Assembly (NCBI GenBank): GCA_040904765.1
Contig: JBBDST010000025.1
Coordinates: forward strand, 1-7,268
Direction of reading: 5' to 3'
DNA: 7,268 nucleotides
Origin: JBBDST01 sp040904765
GTDB taxonomy: Bacteria > Actinomycetota > Nitriliruptoria > Nitriliruptorales > Nitriliruptoraceae
Positions 5,114 to 7,268 of the stretch are shown here, piece by piece; positions within the stretch are counted from its first letter, which is position 1, and every line of letters begins with the position of its first letter. The notes below the pieces were generated by a model. That model worked only from the letters and a program-made list of their open reading frames with translations. It ran no database searches and was not told the origin of the DNA. The translations under genes and the position numbers were made by a program.

Positions 5114-7234
5114 ATGGCACTTAAGCGGACTGTGAAGCTGGAAAAGCTCCGCAATATCGGCATCATGGCACACATTGATGCCGGTAAAACCACGACGACT
5201 GAGCGCATCCTGTACTACACCGGACGGACTTACAAGATCGGTGAAGTGCACGATGGTGCTGCCACCATGGACTGGATGGAACAAGAGCAAGAGCGCGGGA
5301 TCACGATTACGTCTGCTGCCACCACATGTCAGTGGAAAGACGTAACAATCAACATCATCGACACGCCTGGCCACGTTGACTTCACAATTGAAGTAGAACG
5401 TTCGTTGCGTGTGCTTGATGGCGCTGTGACCGTGTTTGATGGTGTTGCTGGCGTCGAACCACAGTCCGAAACAGTGTGGCGTCAGGCCGACAAGTACGGC
5501 GTTCCACGGATCTGCTTCGTGAACAAGCTGGACCGTACCGGCGCGTCGTTCGAATACTCTTTTGGCACTATCCGAGACCGTTTGAGCTCAAACGCGGTCC
5601 GCGCACAACTGCCAATCGGTGGCGAAGACACGCTTGAGGGCGTCGTTGATCTGGTTGCGTTTGATGCAGTTGTATGGAAAGGCGAAGACCTCGGGGCGTC
5701 GTTTGAACGTGTCCCTATTCCTGAAGATTTGGTGTCAGATGCAGAGGTTTATCGCGCCGAATTGATGGAACGTGTCGCGGAAACAGACGAAGCATTGCTT
5801 GAGGTGTACTTCGAAAACGGTGAACTCACCACCGAGCAGCTGCGTTCTGGCCTGCGTCGCGCCACCATCAACAACCAGTTGGTTCCGGTGTTCTGTGGTT
5901 CCGCATTCAAAAACAAAGGTGTTCAGACACTGCTTGATGCAGTCGTTGACTACCTGCCCGGCCCGCTTGACGTGCCACCGATGATTGGCAAGAACCCAAA
6001 GAACGACGAACCGATGACCCGTAAAGTTGACGACTCCGAGCCGTTCTCGGCGTTGGCGTTCAAGGTCATGACCGACCCCTACGTGGGCACATTGACTTTC
6101 GCCCGGGTTTACTCGGGAACGCTTGATTCTGGCTCGCATGTCCTTAATGTGACCAAGGGAAACCGTCAGCGGGTTGGTCGTATTCTGCAGATGCATGCCA
6201 ACCACCGTGTGGAGTGTGACGGCTGCATGACTGGCGACATTGTTGCTCTCGTCGGTTTGAAAGACACCTCAACTGGGGACACGATTACAGCTCCGGATGC
6301 ACCGATTCTGCTGGAGTCGATGGACTTTCCTGATCCTGTGATTCAGATCGCCATTGAGCCAAAGACCAAGACTGACCAAGAGAAGCTGTCAACGGCGCTG
6401 CAGAAACTCGCCGAAGAAGACCCGTCGTTTCGTGTGCACACGGACGAAGAGACCGGTCAGACACTGATCGGCGGTCAGGGCGAACTGCACTTGGAAATCA
6501 TCGTTGACCGTATGCAACGCGAATTTAAGGTTGACGCAAACGTTGGTCGCCCGCAGGTTGCTTACCGCGAAATGGTGAAGAAGCGGGTCGAGAAGGTCGA
6601 CGTGAAATATGTTCGCCAAACAGGTGGTCGTGGTCAGTACGGCCACGTTGTGATTAACGTTGAGCCGCTCACTGCAGAGATGAAGAAAGAACTCGAACTC
6701 GATCTCGAAGTGCACTACTACTTTGAAAATAAGACGGTCGGTGGCTCGATTCCTAAAGAATACGTTCCGTCTGTTGACCACGGCATCAAAGAATCGATGC
6801 AAAGTGGCATCCTTGCCGGTTACCCGATGGTTGACGTTCGCGTCACTCTCGTTGACGGTAGCTACCACGATGTTGACTCTTCTGAAATGGCGTTCAAGAT
6901 CGCCGGCTCGATGGCAATCAAGGAAGCCGCACGGAAAGCTGGTGTGCAACTTCTCGAGCCTGTCATGGATGTTGAGGTTGTGACACCCGATGACTATATG
7001 GGTGACGTTATGGGCGACCTTTCGGGTCGTCGTGGTCTCATCCAAGGCACAGAAGCCCGCGGTAACGCAACGGTGATTAATGCACGTGTTCCACTGTCCG
7101 AAATGTTCGGGTACTCCACTGATTTGCGCTCAGCAACTCAAGGGCGTGCGAACTACACGATGCGTTTTGGTTCATACGAACCAGCGCCGGCAAGCATTCA
7201 AGAAGCAATCGTCGCGAAAAATCGTGGCGAATAA
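5114..7234 (+). CDS. fusA: Translation elongation factor G
   Basis: EF-G is the GTPase that drives tRNA-mRNA translocation and, with RRF, ribosome recycling. The product is 706 residues from the ATG, normal for the family (about 700). GTPase motifs are all present: AHIDAGKT (19-26), switch I with RGITI (61-65), DTPGH (83-87), NKLD (137-140) and GSA (262-264). Domain II follows at about 290-400. Domain III contains GGQGELHLEI. Domain IV contains the conserved SYHDVDSSE with H585, corresponding to the functionally important H583 of E. coli. Domain V contains PLSEMFGYSTDLRS near the end. Two oddities are a charged stretch at about 520-534 that looks longer than in common EF-Gs, and a CDGC at 368-371 in domain II. 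It is the third gene after rpsL and rpsG, and tuf is the likely next gene outside the window. The upstream TTG at 5093 is an alternative but less likely start. Confidence 0.98.
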   Translation: MALKRTVKLEKLRNIGIMAHIDAGKTTTTERILYYTGRTYKIGEVHDGAATMDWMEQEQERGITITSAATTCQWKDVTINIIDTPGHVDFTIEVERSLRVLDGAVTVFDGVAGVEPQSETVWRQADKYGVPRICFVNKLDRTGASFEYSFGTIRDRLSSNAVRAQLPIGGEDTLEGVVDLVAFDAVVWKGEDLGASFERVPIPEDLVSDAEVYRAELMERVAETDEALLEVYFENGELTTEQLRSGLRRATINNQLVPVFCGSAFKNKGVQTLLDAVVDYLPGPLDVPPMIGKNPKNDEPMTRKVDDSEPFSALAFKVMTDPYVGTLTFARVYSGTLDSGSHVLNVTKGNRQRVGRILQMHANHRVECDGCMTGDIVALVGLKDTSTGDTITAPDAPILLESMDFPDPVIQIAIEPKTKTDQEKLSTALQKLAEEDPSFRVHTDEETGQTLIGGQGELHLEIIVDRMQREFKVDANVGRPQVAYREMVKKRVEKVDVKYVRQTGGRGQYGHVVINVEPLTAEMKKELELDLEVHYYFENKTVGGSIPKEYVPSVDHGIKESMQSGILAGYPMVDVRVTLVDGSYHDVDSSEMAFKIAGSMAIKEAARKAGVQLLEPVMDVEVVTPDDYMGDVMGDLSGRRGLIQGTEARGNATVINARVPLSEMFGYSTDLRSATQGRANYTMRFGSYEPAPASIQEAIVAKNRGE

Positions 7235-7268
7235 CCCGTTTTAAATCAAGCGCACATAGCGCCCTTTT
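7235..7268 (+). other. Start of the intergenic region after fusA
   Basis: Only 34 bases are visible. They contain a small inverted repeat, GCGC (7250-7253) and GCGC (7259-7262), followed by CCTTTT at the window edge. The stem is too short to call a terminator with confidence, and the next gene is not visible. Confidence 0.3.

Noticed and set aside
6389..7045. Minus-strand open frame (218 codons) opposite fusA
   Set aside because: Fully antisense to fusA domains III-V, with no family resemblance; explained by the codon usage of fusA.
7250..7268. GCGC-ACATA-GCGC followed by CCTTTT as a fusA terminator
   Set aside because: The stem is only four pairs and the window ends in the T-run, so it cannot be judged.
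1..7268. Novel gene system, mobile element, CRISPR array or tRNA gene
   Set aside because: All long frames are accounted for by housekeeping genes, and the only sizeable gap shows regulatory structure but no tRNA fold, direct-repeat array or transposase remnant.

Overview
The window is part of the chromosomal transcription/translation core of a bacterium, most likely an actinobacterium (Actinomycetota). The evidence is the RpoC fragment, which carries the long charged coiled-coil insertion after the N-terminal zinc domain that is typical of actinobacterial beta' subunits, together with S12, S7 and EF-G sequences of actinobacterial type. Base composition looks moderate in GC rather than very high. 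This would suit a lineage outside the classic high-GC Streptomyces/Mycobacterium groups, for example Acidimicrobiia, but that placement is a guess.

Layout, all on the + strand. Positions 3-3815 hold rpoC, cut at its 5' end by the window edge with roughly 58 residues missing. A rho-independent terminator follows at about 3831-3870. The gap 3816-4225 (410 bases) also carries a good promoter (TTGACA, 18-base spacer, TACTCT at 3915-3944) and a leader rich in inverted repeats that contains a possible 13-codon upstream ORF (4139-4180). Then come rpsL (4226-4597), rpsG (4599-5072) and fusA (5114-7234), the classical str operon order. rpsL and rpsG are one base apart, and the ribosome binding site of rpsG lies inside the end of rpsL. 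The last 34 bases are the start of the next intergenic region, where tuf would be expected.

The genes make the catalytic beta' subunit of RNA polymerase, two small-subunit ribosomal proteins (S12 at the decoding centre, S7 in the head near the E site) and the translocase EF-G. The terminator and promoter suggest that rpsL-rpsG-fusA forms a transcription unit separate from rpoBC.

The coding genes are conserved housekeeping genes with all key residues present. I see no mobile element, CRISPR array, defence system or novel gene cassette. The part most worth a second look is the rpsL leader. It holds consecutive hairpins, one of which pairs the Shine-Dalgarno-like bases of the small upstream ORF, followed by a run of alternating complementary segments just before the rpsL ribosome binding site. 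This could be a ribosomal-protein leader RNA, but it is an inference from one sequence. A charged insertion in domain IV of EF-G and a CxxC in its domain II are smaller oddities.
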